From contig CAYTGO010000007.1 in NCBI GenBank assembly GCA_964437425.1, positions 6,373 through 70,372 of the forward strand: 64,000 nucleotides of DNA, given 5' to 3'. How positions within the stretch are numbered: the first letter of the stretch is position 1; each line of letters begins with the position of its first letter. The notes under the pieces are model-generated. The model was not told the origin of the DNA, ran no database searches, and saw nothing but the letters and a program-made list of their open reading frames with translations. The DNA is from Scalindua sp964437425 (GTDB lineage Bacteria; Planctomycetota; Brocadiia; Brocadiales; Scalinduaceae). Shown piece by piece: positions 1 through 7,585 of this stretch. The translations under genes and the position numbers were made by a program.

Positions 1-549
1 CGGTTCATCCGCAATCAACACTTCCGGATTGCAACTCAAAGCCATTGCTATCATGACGCGCTGTTTCATTCCTCCTGACATCTGGTGAGGATATTCATCA
101 ATTCGAATTTCAGCATCAGGGATTCCGACTTTTGTAAGCATTTCAATTGCACGCTGCCTGGCCTCTTTTGGTTTAACCTTTTGATGAAGCGCTATCGCTT
201 CCACGATCTGATTACCGATCGTATAAACTGGATTGAGTGACGTCATCGGCTCCTGAAAAATCATGGCTATTTCGTTGCCGCGGATATCGCGCATTTCGTT
301 TTCCGTTAGCTTGACGAGATTTTTTCCCTTGTAAAGAATCTCTCCGCTTTCAACTTTTCCTGGAGGCATTGGAATCAACCGCATAACGGTATATGCCGTC
401 ACGGATTTACCACAACCGGATTCACCGACAACACAAAGTGTTTTTCCCTTCTTAAGGGTAAAATCAACTCCATCAACAGCCGGCACCACCCCTTCATCCG
501 TGTGAAAGTGAGTTTTCAGATTCCTGACTTCAAGGACAATATCGCTCAT
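1..549 (-). CDS. oppD: Oligopeptide/dipeptide ABC transporter ATP-binding protein, partial
   Basis: This is the ATPase subunit that powers peptide import through the OppBC channel. The 183 codons present contain Walker A (GESGCGKS, about residue 38), the Q-loop region (FQEPMTSLNP), the ABC signature (SGGMKQR) and the start of Walker B (LIADEP), where the window edge cuts the gene. The long Opp/Dpp-type insertion between Walker A and the signature supports the peptide/nickel importer class. Its ATG overlaps the oppC stop codon as ATGA, so the two are translationally coupled. Whether an oppF partner follows cannot be seen. Confidence 0.95.
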   Translation of the reverse strand, partial: MSDIVLEVRNLKTHFHTDEGVVPAVDGVDFTLKKGKTLCVVGESGCGKSVTAYTVMRLIPMPPGKVESGEILYKGKNLVKLTENEMRDIRGNEIAMIFQEPMTSLNPVYTIGNQIVEAIALHQKVKPKEARQRAIEMLTKVGIPDAEIRIDEYPHQMSGGMKQRVMIAMALSCNPEVLIADEP

Positions 550-1694
550 TTCTGCCCCCTCATTTTCGGATCCAGAGCATCCCGGAGAGTGTCTCCAAAC
601 AGGTTCACCGGTAGCACCAATGCCATCATAAATATAAATGCCCCCAACAGGTTCCACCAGACTATCGGTTCGCGGGCCAGTTCCAGATTCGCCTGATTTA
701 TCATATTGCCCCAGCTAAAGGTGCTTTGTCCTACTCCAATCTTCAAATAACTCAGGACCGCTTCAGCCAGTACTAAATGGCTGAAACCCAAGACACTCGT
801 TATCAGAACGAGATGAAAGATATTGGGAACAATATGCCTGAAAAGTATTCGTATGCGACTTGCTCCCAACGCGATGGCCCCCTGGACATAATCGAGCTCT
901 CTGGTCTTCAAGGTCTCACCCCTGAGAAGACGACAAAGGGAGGTCCAGCCGGTCACTCCCATAATCAAACAGAGGTTGAAGATACTTGCTCCCTGAATCA
1001 AAATATAAGCTGCGGCAATCAATATAAACGGGATAGAGCCAACTGTTGAATAGACAAATTGTATCGACACATCCGGCCATCTCCCGAAATATCCCGCGAT
1101 AACACCCAGAACCAGGGCAATCGGAATGGAAATCATGGTTGTAAATCCACCAATAATCAAACCTGTCCTGATTCCTTTAAGGCAGATATACAAGACGTCT
1201 CTTCCAACAACGTCTGTACCCAAAATATGCCTGCCCGGATAGTTAAGTTCCTCCTGATGCCAGACACTTTCTCCATCTCTGTTTTGTATAAGGTCTTTGG
1301 TAAATTGATTATCAGAGAACGGAGCTGAATAGGTCTTTTCATTATTAGTACGAATACCAGTACAGGCACGGTCCAATATTGAAAGTGCGCTATTTTGATA
1401 TATTATTTCACCTCTCAAATCCATAGAGACCTTTCCTGTATCGTCAAGAAGCGGATCACGCCACTTAAAGCTGTCTGCAATACCAACCAATACAAAAAAG
1501 CAGAGTATAAAAAAAGATATGGCTGCCAGCTTTCTTCTAAATATGTAACGCCATATATCCCGCCCTCTCTCATCCTTCACGGAGTTATAAACAAAATAAA
1601 CGATTGCCAGGAAGACAACGGCAGCAATCACATTTTGCAGAGGGTAGTTATATTGAATGGATTCTGACCATGTTTTAGCTGTTAATAGAAACAT
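546..1694 (-). CDS. oppC: Oligopeptide ABC transporter permease, OppC-type
   Basis: Inner-membrane permease of the peptide importer, 382 aa. It has an N-terminal membrane segment followed by an extracytoplasmic stretch, then the usual block of about five segments. The cytoplasmic EAA loop is recognisable (GASRIRILFRHIVPN), which docks to the ATPase. It is longer than typical OppC (about 300 aa) because the segment between the first two membrane helices is extended (about residues 70-170). It begins one base after oppB ends and overlaps oppD by four bases, so it is mid-operon. Confidence 0.95.
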   Translation of the reverse strand: MFLLTAKTWSESIQYNYPLQNVIAAVVFLAIVYFVYNSVKDERGRDIWRYIFRRKLAAISFFILCFFVLVGIADSFKWRDPLLDDTGKVSMDLRGEIIYQNSALSILDRACTGIRTNNEKTYSAPFSDNQFTKDLIQNRDGESVWHQEELNYPGRHILGTDVVGRDVLYICLKGIRTGLIIGGFTTMISIPIALVLGVIAGYFGRWPDVSIQFVYSTVGSIPFILIAAAYILIQGASIFNLCLIMGVTGWTSLCRLLRGETLKTRELDYVQGAIALGASRIRILFRHIVPNIFHLVLITSVLGFSHLVLAEAVLSYLKIGVGQSTFSWGNMINQANLELAREPIVWWNLLGAFIFMMALVLPVNLFGDTLRDALDPKMRGQK

Positions 1695-1695
1695 A

Positions 1696-2682
1696 TTATT
1701 TAAACCTTATCCGAGGATCCACCAGTGTGTAGCTGATGTCTGTTAATATTAAACCGACAATGTAAAGAAGAGATCCCAGAAAAACCATCGATCTGACAAT
1801 CGCAAAATCCTGCGCGTCAATCGCTTCAATTGTGAAGTTTCCCAATCCCGGAATCCCGAAGAAAATCTCCAGAAGAAAAGAACCCATAAACAGAAACGGA
1901 ATACTCATCACAATATTTGTCAGAAGCGGGATCATGGCATTTTTCAAACAGTGCTTGAAAAGGATCACACTCTCTGACACTCCCTTTGATCGGGCAGTCC
2001 TGATATAGTCCTTGTTTATCTCTTCCAGAAAGATGGTCCGGTAAAAGCGCACACTCGCCCCAATACCGGAAATTACCCCAACGAGAACCGGCAGGAAAAC
2101 AAATTTCCATGAATAGATGCCTGATTCATATCCGGATATCGGAAACAGTTTCAATAATTTCCCAAAGATAAACTGACCCCCGATAATATAAAAAAGCATT
2201 GAGACGGACATCATAAAGACACAGAGAACTAAGGCCCACAAATCTACATATGTTGCCCGGTAAAAGGCAACGATCAAAGCTGTGCTGATACACACAATTA
2301 AACTCAAGAACAACATCGGAACAGTAATCATCAGTGAAGGAACCATTCTGTGCCTGATCTCTTTTCCGATATCGAGATTGTTCCGGTCTGATTTGCCAAA
2401 ATCAAATTTCAGAAGCCTTGCCGATTTCTGAACAAAAATTGTCTGTGTTATCTTCGAGAATCCCGGCTCTTCAGAGTTGAAGACACGGGGCAGATGGTAA
2501 CTGTGATCTCTCTTCCACTTTTCAATAGCTTCAGGAGTTACGTTTTTGTCCCCGAGAATTTTCTTTGCCATCATATCCGGCGGATTGAGAACAAAAAACA
2601 GGAAGAACGTCAGCAGATTTACCAGGAGAATAACCGGCAAAAAATAGAGAACGCGCCTGATTGTAAAGTCAAAAATATTCAT
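1696..2682 (-). CDS. oppB: Oligopeptide ABC transporter permease, OppB-type
   Basis: Second permease subunit, 328 aa, which forms the transport path with OppC. The N-terminal start (FDFTIRRVLYFLPVILLVNLLTF) is the standard first helix of this family, and the EAA loop (YIRTARSKGVSES) lies near residue 225. Its ATG overlaps the stop of the upstream binding-protein gene by four bases. The family assignment is firm; the transported peptide size or specificity cannot be read from the sequence. Confidence 0.95.
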   Translation of the reverse strand: MNIFDFTIRRVLYFLPVILLVNLLTFFLFFVLNPPDMMAKKILGDKNVTPEAIEKWKRDHSYHLPRVFNSEEPGFSKITQTIFVQKSARLLKFDFGKSDRNNLDIGKEIRHRMVPSLMITVPMLFLSLIVCISTALIVAFYRATYVDLWALVLCVFMMSVSMLFYIIGGQFIFGKLLKLFPISGYESGIYSWKFVFLPVLVGVISGIGASVRFYRTIFLEEINKDYIRTARSKGVSESVILFKHCLKNAMIPLLTNIVMSIPFLFMGSFLLEIFFGIPGLGNFTIEAIDAQDFAIVRSMVFLGSLLYIVGLILTDISYTLVDPRIRFK

Positions 2683-4898
2683 GCCGTAGCCTTTCCGCGG
2701 CGGCGAATGGTATTAATAGCCGGCACCGTACCTAAACCTAATATAATTACAACTAAAACCACAGGCCAGAACCTGGGCTGGTTCCACTCTTCCCGCTTTT
2801 CCTCACGTAGAACGTGATCAACTCTTTTGAACTTCAAGGCGCCCCTGTACATCGCATTGGGTTTTGCATTTGAGTACCACTCATGAAACAGCCCGTAAGC
2901 AACAGGATTAAGACCCCCAACCCAAGGGCTGTCATTGTGTAGAATTTTCTTCATTTCCCTGATAATTTCTAGACGCTCCGGCCCACTAGGCATAGTTTCC
3001 ATTTTCTTGAAAAGTTTATCAAACTCGGAGTTCTCATAGTTAGAAGTGTTCTCACCTTTATATTTCTCTCTGGAATTCGGACCGTAGAGAAGAAAAAGAA
3101 AGTTTTCAGGATCCGGATAATCTGCATTCCATCCCCACATAGTAAACTGAAAATTTCCCTGGTCTATTTTTTCACGAAAACGGTTGTAATCGGAAGTCTC
3201 ATTCTTCATAACGACACCTAACTTTTTAAACTGCTTCTCAAACCAGATTATTCGTGGCCCAAGTGCCGGCGAATACCAGGAATTAACAAACGTGATCTCT
3301 AAAGGACGTCCATCCTTGTCCTTTCCATTCGGGTACCCTGCTTCTGCCAGGAGCTTTCTGGCCTCTTCTATTTTTCTGCGCTTGGCACTTTGAGATTTTT
3401 CATCCCAATAATAGGCAACCGAGTTCATACCGGCCTTGCCCTTCTCATATCCAAAAATCCCTGGCGGCAATGGGCTTTGAGATGAAGTTCCACGTCCATT
3501 AGCAAAGATTTGAATATACTCCTCCATATCAATTGCAATGGAGAAAGCCTGTCGCAGCTTCCTCTGCTCTTCAGTATACCCACCAACAATCGGATCACTC
3601 ATATTGAACGCCACATACATGGTCGACGGACTGACACTTGTGAGAAGACTAATATTCCGGTCCTTTAAGAACTCCGATGCTTCAACATTTCCATGTGTAG
3701 AGATCTGTATCGCCTGTCCAAAGCTGTCCTTGGAGATACCGGAAGTATCGTAATAACCTTGAAGGAATTTGTTCCACAAGGGGATAGATTCCTTTTCCTT
3801 CTTGAAGATAATTTTATTCAAAAAAGGAAGCTTTTTACCTTCGTCCACGAGCAACTCTTTCTCTCTATCTCCCTCTTCTCCTGTTGATGGGTAGAACTCA
3901 TCATGAAAATTTTCATTAGCTACAAAAACATATTCAAGGTTGGGATCGTATTTCTCAATCCGATAAGGCCCTGTTCCCAGAGGATAACGATCAATAGTAA
4001 TCCCCTTATCACGAAGAATTCCCTGCTCAAAAAAATCTATGGCCTCATGGGGCATAGGCGCAAAAAACGGCATTGCCAACCAGTAGAGAATCTGAGGATA
4101 TGGTCTTTTCAGGACAATCTGATACGTATAATCATCTATCAATTTAACTCCGGGAAAAGGCTGAGCATTCAGATCCAGATGAATAGGATTCACCCTTTCA
4201 TCCTGCTCCCGGTTATAAGCGGCCCCCTGCTCCTCACTTCTTCGTTTCCTCTCGGCCTCCAGATCTTTAACTAATGCACCGGCGAACGTATCAAGCCCAT
4301 CAATGTACTTCGCCATGATGGGTAGTATCGGGCAGGGCAGTCTGGAATCTGCCAGTCGTTTGATCTGGTTGACGTAATCAATTGCCTTCAGCTCACGGGT
4401 AGCTACTTCAGAAAAATCAGTAATGTGATCAACATCTTTTAATACCTCTTCAGGCCATTCTGTTTTCACAAAACAGGGATGGTTCTGATATTTAATCCCT
4501 TCTTTAATTTTTATTGTATAGACTACTTTTTTAATCTGCTCCATATCAACATCAGCAGATAATAATCTTCCCTCATCGTCATAATACTCTGCCACCGGGA
4601 TATTTGTCGCAGTTAACGGTTCTAATTCATAAGGCCGTTTCAGGAAGTGATACTGAAAAGGTGGCTCATAAACCAGTTCCAGGAATGCATACTCATCCGA
4701 AGAGTAAGAGATCGCCGGATCCAGATGCTTGGGAGGTTCAGTATAAACCGAATAAAATATCGGCTGCGCCCTTTCAGATTTCGGATATGGGTGATTCGGG
4801 GTGCAGGAAGTTTGTCCAAATGATAACAATAACAGACCTAACATCAAGAAATGTTTCAATGTACTTTTTAAAACTGAACAATTTGTTCTTTTTCTCAT
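2679..4898 (-). CDS. oppA: Peptide ABC transporter substrate-binding protein (SBP family 5), doubly anchored
   Basis: Extracytoplasmic binding protein, 739 aa, delivering peptides to OppBC. The N-terminus is a signal peptide ending in a loose lipobox (QTSC), so lipidation is likely. The body has family-5 landmarks (a GTGPYR motif and a C-terminal WGWNADYPDPENFL segment). It is about 180 residues longer than usual OppA, with an expanded N-terminal half, and ends with a hydrophobic segment (FWPVVLVVIILGLGTVPAI) and a basic tail, which looks like a second, transmembrane anchor. It starts six bases after the vapC stop. Confidence 0.9.
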   Translation of the reverse strand: MRKRTNCSVLKSTLKHFLMLGLLLLSFGQTSCTPNHPYPKSERAQPIFYSVYTEPPKHLDPAISYSSDEYAFLELVYEPPFQYHFLKRPYELEPLTATNIPVAEYYDDEGRLLSADVDMEQIKKVVYTIKIKEGIKYQNHPCFVKTEWPEEVLKDVDHITDFSEVATRELKAIDYVNQIKRLADSRLPCPILPIMAKYIDGLDTFAGALVKDLEAERKRRSEEQGAAYNREQDERVNPIHLDLNAQPFPGVKLIDDYTYQIVLKRPYPQILYWLAMPFFAPMPHEAIDFFEQGILRDKGITIDRYPLGTGPYRIEKYDPNLEYVFVANENFHDEFYPSTGEEGDREKELLVDEGKKLPFLNKIIFKKEKESIPLWNKFLQGYYDTSGISKDSFGQAIQISTHGNVEASEFLKDRNISLLTSVSPSTMYVAFNMSDPIVGGYTEEQRKLRQAFSIAIDMEEYIQIFANGRGTSSQSPLPPGIFGYEKGKAGMNSVAYYWDEKSQSAKRRKIEEARKLLAEAGYPNGKDKDGRPLEITFVNSWYSPALGPRIIWFEKQFKKLGVVMKNETSDYNRFREKIDQGNFQFTMWGWNADYPDPENFLFLLYGPNSREKYKGENTSNYENSEFDKLFKKMETMPSGPERLEIIREMKKILHNDSPWVGGLNPVAYGLFHEWYSNAKPNAMYRGALKFKRVDHVLREEKREEWNQPRFWPVVLVVIILGLGTVPAINTIRRRGKATA

Positions 4899-4904
4899 AA
4901 CTCT

Positions 4905-5270
4905 TTATGTCTTAGTAATACCCAATCCAAGTTTTATAGATACTTCAGTAAGTTTTTTGTCAAGCGTCCAGATAGGAGTTTGTGCCAATACAGCCGAAGC
5001 GAGCAGATGGATGTCAATATATCCTAATTCTTTTCCCATCAATTTATTATTCTCAATAAAAGGTAAAACCTCTTCATGTTCTGCCTGGATCACCATGGGT
5101 AGGGTTTGAAGAAGTGAAAGTATCTCAGATCTGTTCCGGAGGAGTCCACAAGCCAGCTCTCCAATAATGAATGGATGACAGACAACATCACCATCATTCA
5201 ATGAGTTCGTAAGCCCGACATTACCTTCCCGGAGGTGGGATACCCACACTGATGTGTCAACTAGAAGCAT
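4905..5270 (-). CDS. vapC: VapC-like PIN-domain toxin
   Basis: PIN-domain endoribonuclease, 121 aa, the toxin half of a type II toxin-antitoxin pair. The acidic metal-binding residues are in the expected places: D5 (LLVDTSVW), the glutamate in GELACG, the aspartate in YIDIHLLASA and the one in TLDKKL. Length is normal. It starts two bases after the antitoxin stop and its own stop lies only six bases before the oppA ATG, so transcripts from the vapBC promoter could run into the transporter operon. Target RNA is unknown. Confidence 0.9.
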   Translation of the reverse strand: MLLVDTSVWVSHLREGNVGLTNSLNDGDVVCHPFIIGELACGLLRNRSEILSLLQTLPMVIQAEHEEVLPFIENNKLMGKELGYIDIHLLASAVLAQTPIWTLDKKLTEVSIKLGLGITKT

Positions 5271-5271
5271 T

Positions 5272-5469
5272 TTATACGTTTCCTGCTTTTCTTCTGGGCA
5301 CCATCGTCAACTTCTTCTCAGTGCCCCCCAATTTAGCAAGTCTCTTGCTACTCTCCATTGCGATCAGGGTTTCTAGTCCTAATTTTACAAGAGCGGTCTT
5401 CTCCTTAACACCAGTCAATTTCGATGCCTTACTAATTAATTTATCCTCAATATTTAACGTTGTTCTCAT
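5272..5469 (-). CDS. vapB: VapB-like ribbon-helix-helix antitoxin
   Basis: Antitoxin of 65 aa. The N-terminal strand MRTTLNIED followed by helices (ISKASKLTGVKEKTALVKLGLE) is the classic VapB type-2 DNA-binding ribbon-helix-helix. The C-terminal part (RLAKLGG and beyond) would wrap the toxin. It is the first gene of the vapBC pair and lies just downstream of a perfect inverted repeat that overlaps a good -35 box, which fits autorepression by the VapBC complex. Confidence 0.88.
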   Translation of the reverse strand: MRTTLNIEDKLISKASKLTGVKEKTALVKLGLETLIAMESSKRLAKLGGTEKKLTMVPRRKAGNV

Positions 5470-5504
5470 AATCTACCACCTTGCCATATGTTTTATTATA
5501 TGTA

Positions 5505-5535
5505 TATATATGTACTAATTATACATATATGTCAA
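5505..5535 (-). promoter_or_regulatory. Promoter with palindromic operator of vapBC
   Basis: On the minus strand a consensus -35 (TTGACA, 5530-5535) is followed by a perfect 9-base inverted repeat (ATATATGTA / TACATATAT, 5506-5530, 7-base spacer) and an AT-rich -10 candidate (TATATA, 5505-5510). The repeat sits between the promoter elements about 40 bases upstream of vapB, as expected for an autoregulated toxin-antitoxin operator. The -10 choice is uncertain because the area is a TA-rich run. Confidence 0.6.
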
Positions 5536-5722
5536 GTATATTTTCCTCAATATAACCTGTATCATTTTCTCCGTAACGCCGCAAAGGAAATCAAACAATT
5601 AAAGATACTGTCATTGTAGTACATCTCTATAATGAAAAAGGTTTGCAATTCAGATCACAAATTGTTACTTGTTGCAGTTAATGGCTTACTTAATCTTCTG
5701 ATTTTTTTAAGGGGACGAAAAG

Positions 5723-5884
5723 ATGACAAGATATGTTTGTAGTATATGCAGTTATGTTTACGATCCTGAGCTAGGAGATCCGGATGCAGGAATTGAGCCC
5801 GGAACAAAATTTGAGGATTTGCCTGATGATTGGGTATGTCCGGAATGCGGTGCAATAAAAGAGCAATTTGAGAAAGAAGAATAA
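5723..5884 (+). CDS. Rubredoxin
   Basis: Small soluble electron carrier of 53 aa with a single Fe(Cys)4 site. The two knuckles are CSIC (C6, C9) and CPEC (C39, C42), with the family signature between them (SYVYDPELGDPDAGI and the LPDDWVCP turn). Length matches canonical rubredoxins. A purine-rich AAGGGG lies nine bases before the ATG. It stands alone on the plus strand, with no partner oxidoreductase next to it; in anaerobes such proteins commonly feed rubrerythrin or oxygen/superoxide detoxification enzymes, but nothing here shows its partner. Confidence 0.97.
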   Translation: MTRYVCSICSYVYDPELGDPDAGIEPGTKFEDLPDDWVCPECGAIKEQFEKEE

Positions 5885-5948
5885 GCATAACGTTTAATCA
5901 TTAGAGACTTTTTTTGTCAATTGATTTAGGGTTTTCTGAATTTCGAAG

Positions 5949-5957
5949 TGGTATAAT
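5949..5957 (+). promoter_or_regulatory. Extended -10 promoter candidate
   Basis: TGGTATAAT is an extended -10 element (TGnTATAAT) about 60 bases upstream of the small plus-strand gene that starts at 6020. No good -35 is present at the normal distance, as is common for extended -10 promoters. Confidence 0.4.
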
Positions 5958-6019
5958 ACAGTTGTTAACGAAGAGTTTGACAAGAGTGTAATTCTAGCCT
6001 TTTTATGAGGAGTGGAAAG

Positions 6020-6223
6020 ATGAATGATACAGACATGGAAAAACTTGAATTTCTTGTAGACGAGTATTATATACCTGAAGTGGTTGCAAGTCTGGGCGCT
6101 GTCTGTCGTTTAAAGGCTGACGATATAAGAGGGACAGACAAGGAAGTTGCTAAAAAGTTTGAAACGTATTCAGATATCCTGAACGATGCACGCGCTAAAA
6201 TAGATGCGGCTTCACAGGGATGA
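6020..6223 (+). CDS. Small protein of unknown function
   Basis: A 67-residue acidic-to-neutral protein starting MNDTDMEKLEFLVDE. The start at 6020 is preferred over an ATG at 6005 because AGGAG lies seven bases upstream. No cysteine pair or membrane segment is present; it looks mostly helical. I do not recognise a family. An extended -10 promoter lies upstream and a 9-base-pair hairpin follows it, which supports an independent short transcript. Confidence 0.6.
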   Translation: MNDTDMEKLEFLVDEYYIPEVVASLGAVCRLKADDIRGTDKEVAKKFETYSDILNDARAKIDAASQG

Positions 6224-6237
6224 CTCCGGGTACAGAA

Positions 6238-6271
6238 TGCCAGATATCGAGTTGTCATTCGTTATCTGGCA
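6238..6271. terminator. Hairpin between convergent genes
   Basis: A perfect 9-base inverted repeat (TGCCAGATA / TATCTGGCA) with a 16-base loop lies between the small plus-strand gene and the convergent minus-strand membrane-protein gene. There is no clear T run on either side, so it may be a bidirectional or factor-assisted terminator or only a structure. Confidence 0.35.
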
Positions 6272-6303
6272 ATTGTCGTTCGACATTCAATAATTAATTC
6301 TTA

Positions 6304-7008
6304 TTACTCCGAACTATTAGAGGTTTTATTCTTTCTTGTAATTACCTGCATGGATAGAATTGAGAATGTGCAGTATCCAAGGAAGAAGTAGAAACCAGAT
6401 TGAAACCTGGCATCCATATCCAATAATCCTCCCATATTGGAGGCGTTGGCTGCCATGAATGCAACGATGATGGCTATTACGAGTACGTCAGCCATTGACC
6501 ACTTGCTTATCACACTGCTTATCAGTAATGCTTTCCTGTTATTCTTCGAGTCACGAAAACAGGCAGCTACCAACATCAGCATGATCTTTGTAATTGGAAT
6601 TACTATACTGAAAAGCATCACCAGAAAACCTACAAAACCGTTACCGGAGCGGAAAAGTTCTTTGACTGTCCCCGCTATACTTCTTGTCTTGCTGTAGGCC
6701 TCAATCTCTCCTTCTAGCTTATCAAGCCCTAACATGCCGGTCATTATACCTATCGTCCGTTCGGCCTTGCCTCTTTCGACTTCTTCTGATTTCGCGTTAC
6801 TTCTCTTCATCGACTTTTCAACTATGGAATCGACAATAATGTCTACCCCTGTTTCAGTCATCTCTTTTTTATCAATCGTCCCGGTCAGAGTAAGCATGGG
6901 CAGAGTAACTCCGGGAATCAGCAGCGCAAGGGAGATTATGGTAATAATTAAAACTGTAGTAAGCTTTAGAGTTTTCATACTAAAAAGTGCCTTTCCTATA
7001 GCCAGCAT
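6304..7008 (-). CDS. PqiA-domain integral membrane protein
   Basis: A 234-residue membrane protein with about four hydrophobic segments. The segment with KWSMADVLVIAIIVAFMAA closely matches the conserved KWSMxDVF motif of paraquat-inducible protein A, a partner of MCE-type lipid transport proteins. Between TM1 and TM2 is a charged extracytoplasmic stretch of about 80 residues, which is not typical of PqiA, and only one PqiA-like half is present. The ATG at 7008 follows an alternative TTG; a third option is the ATG at 6978, which has AGGAAAGG upstream. No MCE protein is nearby. Confidence 0.72.
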   Translation of the reverse strand: MLAIGKALFSMKTLKLTTVLIITIISLALLIPGVTLPMLTLTGTIDKKEMTETGVDIIVDSIVEKSMKRSNAKSEEVERGKAERTIGIMTGMLGLDKLEGEIEAYSKTRSIAGTVKELFRSGNGFVGFLVMLFSIVIPITKIMLMLVAACFRDSKNNRKALLISSVISKWSMADVLVIAIIVAFMAANASNMGGLLDMDARFQSGFYFFLGYCTFSILSMQVITRKNKTSNSSE

Positions 7009-7151
7009 CAAACCTAAGCAGGTTGTTCGTCATTTCGACGTTGTATAAAATATTTTCTGTAATCACAAAACATATAACCCAAAAGGGTAATAGCGTCAAG
7101 AATTATAATTAGAAGGTGAGGAGAATTGTGATGTATCGGAAACACGCCATC

Positions 7152-7490
7152 TTACCATTCGACTTTTGGGGCATCACCCCAGAGCAGTTCCAAATCGTAG
7201 TAGCTTCGTATCTCTTTCTCAAAGATGTGTACTATGAAATCGCCGTAGTCGATAAGGACCCATTTCGCCTCACGGTATCCTTCCATTCCAAGTTTACTTA
7301 TTGAAAGCCTCTTCATCTCTTTATCCATGTCATCGGCGATTGCGTGGAGCTGACGCTCGTTAATTGCTGAACAGATTACAAAATAGTCGGTTATAGCCGA
7401 AATTTTGTCGACATCAAGTATAACTATATCCTGTGCTTTTTTTTCATCAGCAATTTTTGCACATGTAATTGCGATCTCTTTTGAATCCAA
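7152..7490 (-). CDS. rsfS: Ribosomal silencing factor RsfS
   Basis: RsfS (iojap/YbeB family), 112 aa, binds L14 of the large subunit and blocks subunit joining when nutrients are scarce. Family landmarks are DIVILDVDKISAITDYFVI, the HAIADD helix and the C-terminal WVLIDYGDFIVHIFEKEIRSYYDLE. The start codon appears to be TTG, because no ATG precedes the conserved region in frame. It lies just downstream of the hppA terminator and is followed after about 140 bases by the PqiA-like gene. Confidence 0.93.
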   Translation of the reverse strand: MDSKEIAITCAKIADEKKAQDIVILDVDKISAITDYFVICSAINERQLHAIADDMDKEMKRLSISKLGMEGYREAKWVLIDYGDFIVHIFEKEIRSYYDLELLWGDAPKVEW

Positions 7491-7516
7491 CGTATTGAAA
7501 GTTCCTATAGAAAAAA

Positions 7517-7570
7517 ATTATAATAAAAAAAATCACCGCTCCCCGGACAAAATACGCCGAGGAGCGGTGA
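7517..7570 (-). terminator. Rho-independent terminator of the hppA operon
   Basis: A perfect 10-base-pair GC-rich stem (TCACCGCTCC / GGAGCGGTGA, 18-base loop) starts 15 bases after the hppA stop and is followed on the minus strand by a run of eight T residues. Position and T tract fit a strong intrinsic terminator. Confidence 0.9.
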
Positions 7571-7585
7571 ATAAAAGCCAAACAT

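Noticed and set aside
7116..7304. Plus-strand reading frame opposite rsfS
   Set aside because: It is the complement of a well-conserved rsfS gene and has no family-like sequence of its own.
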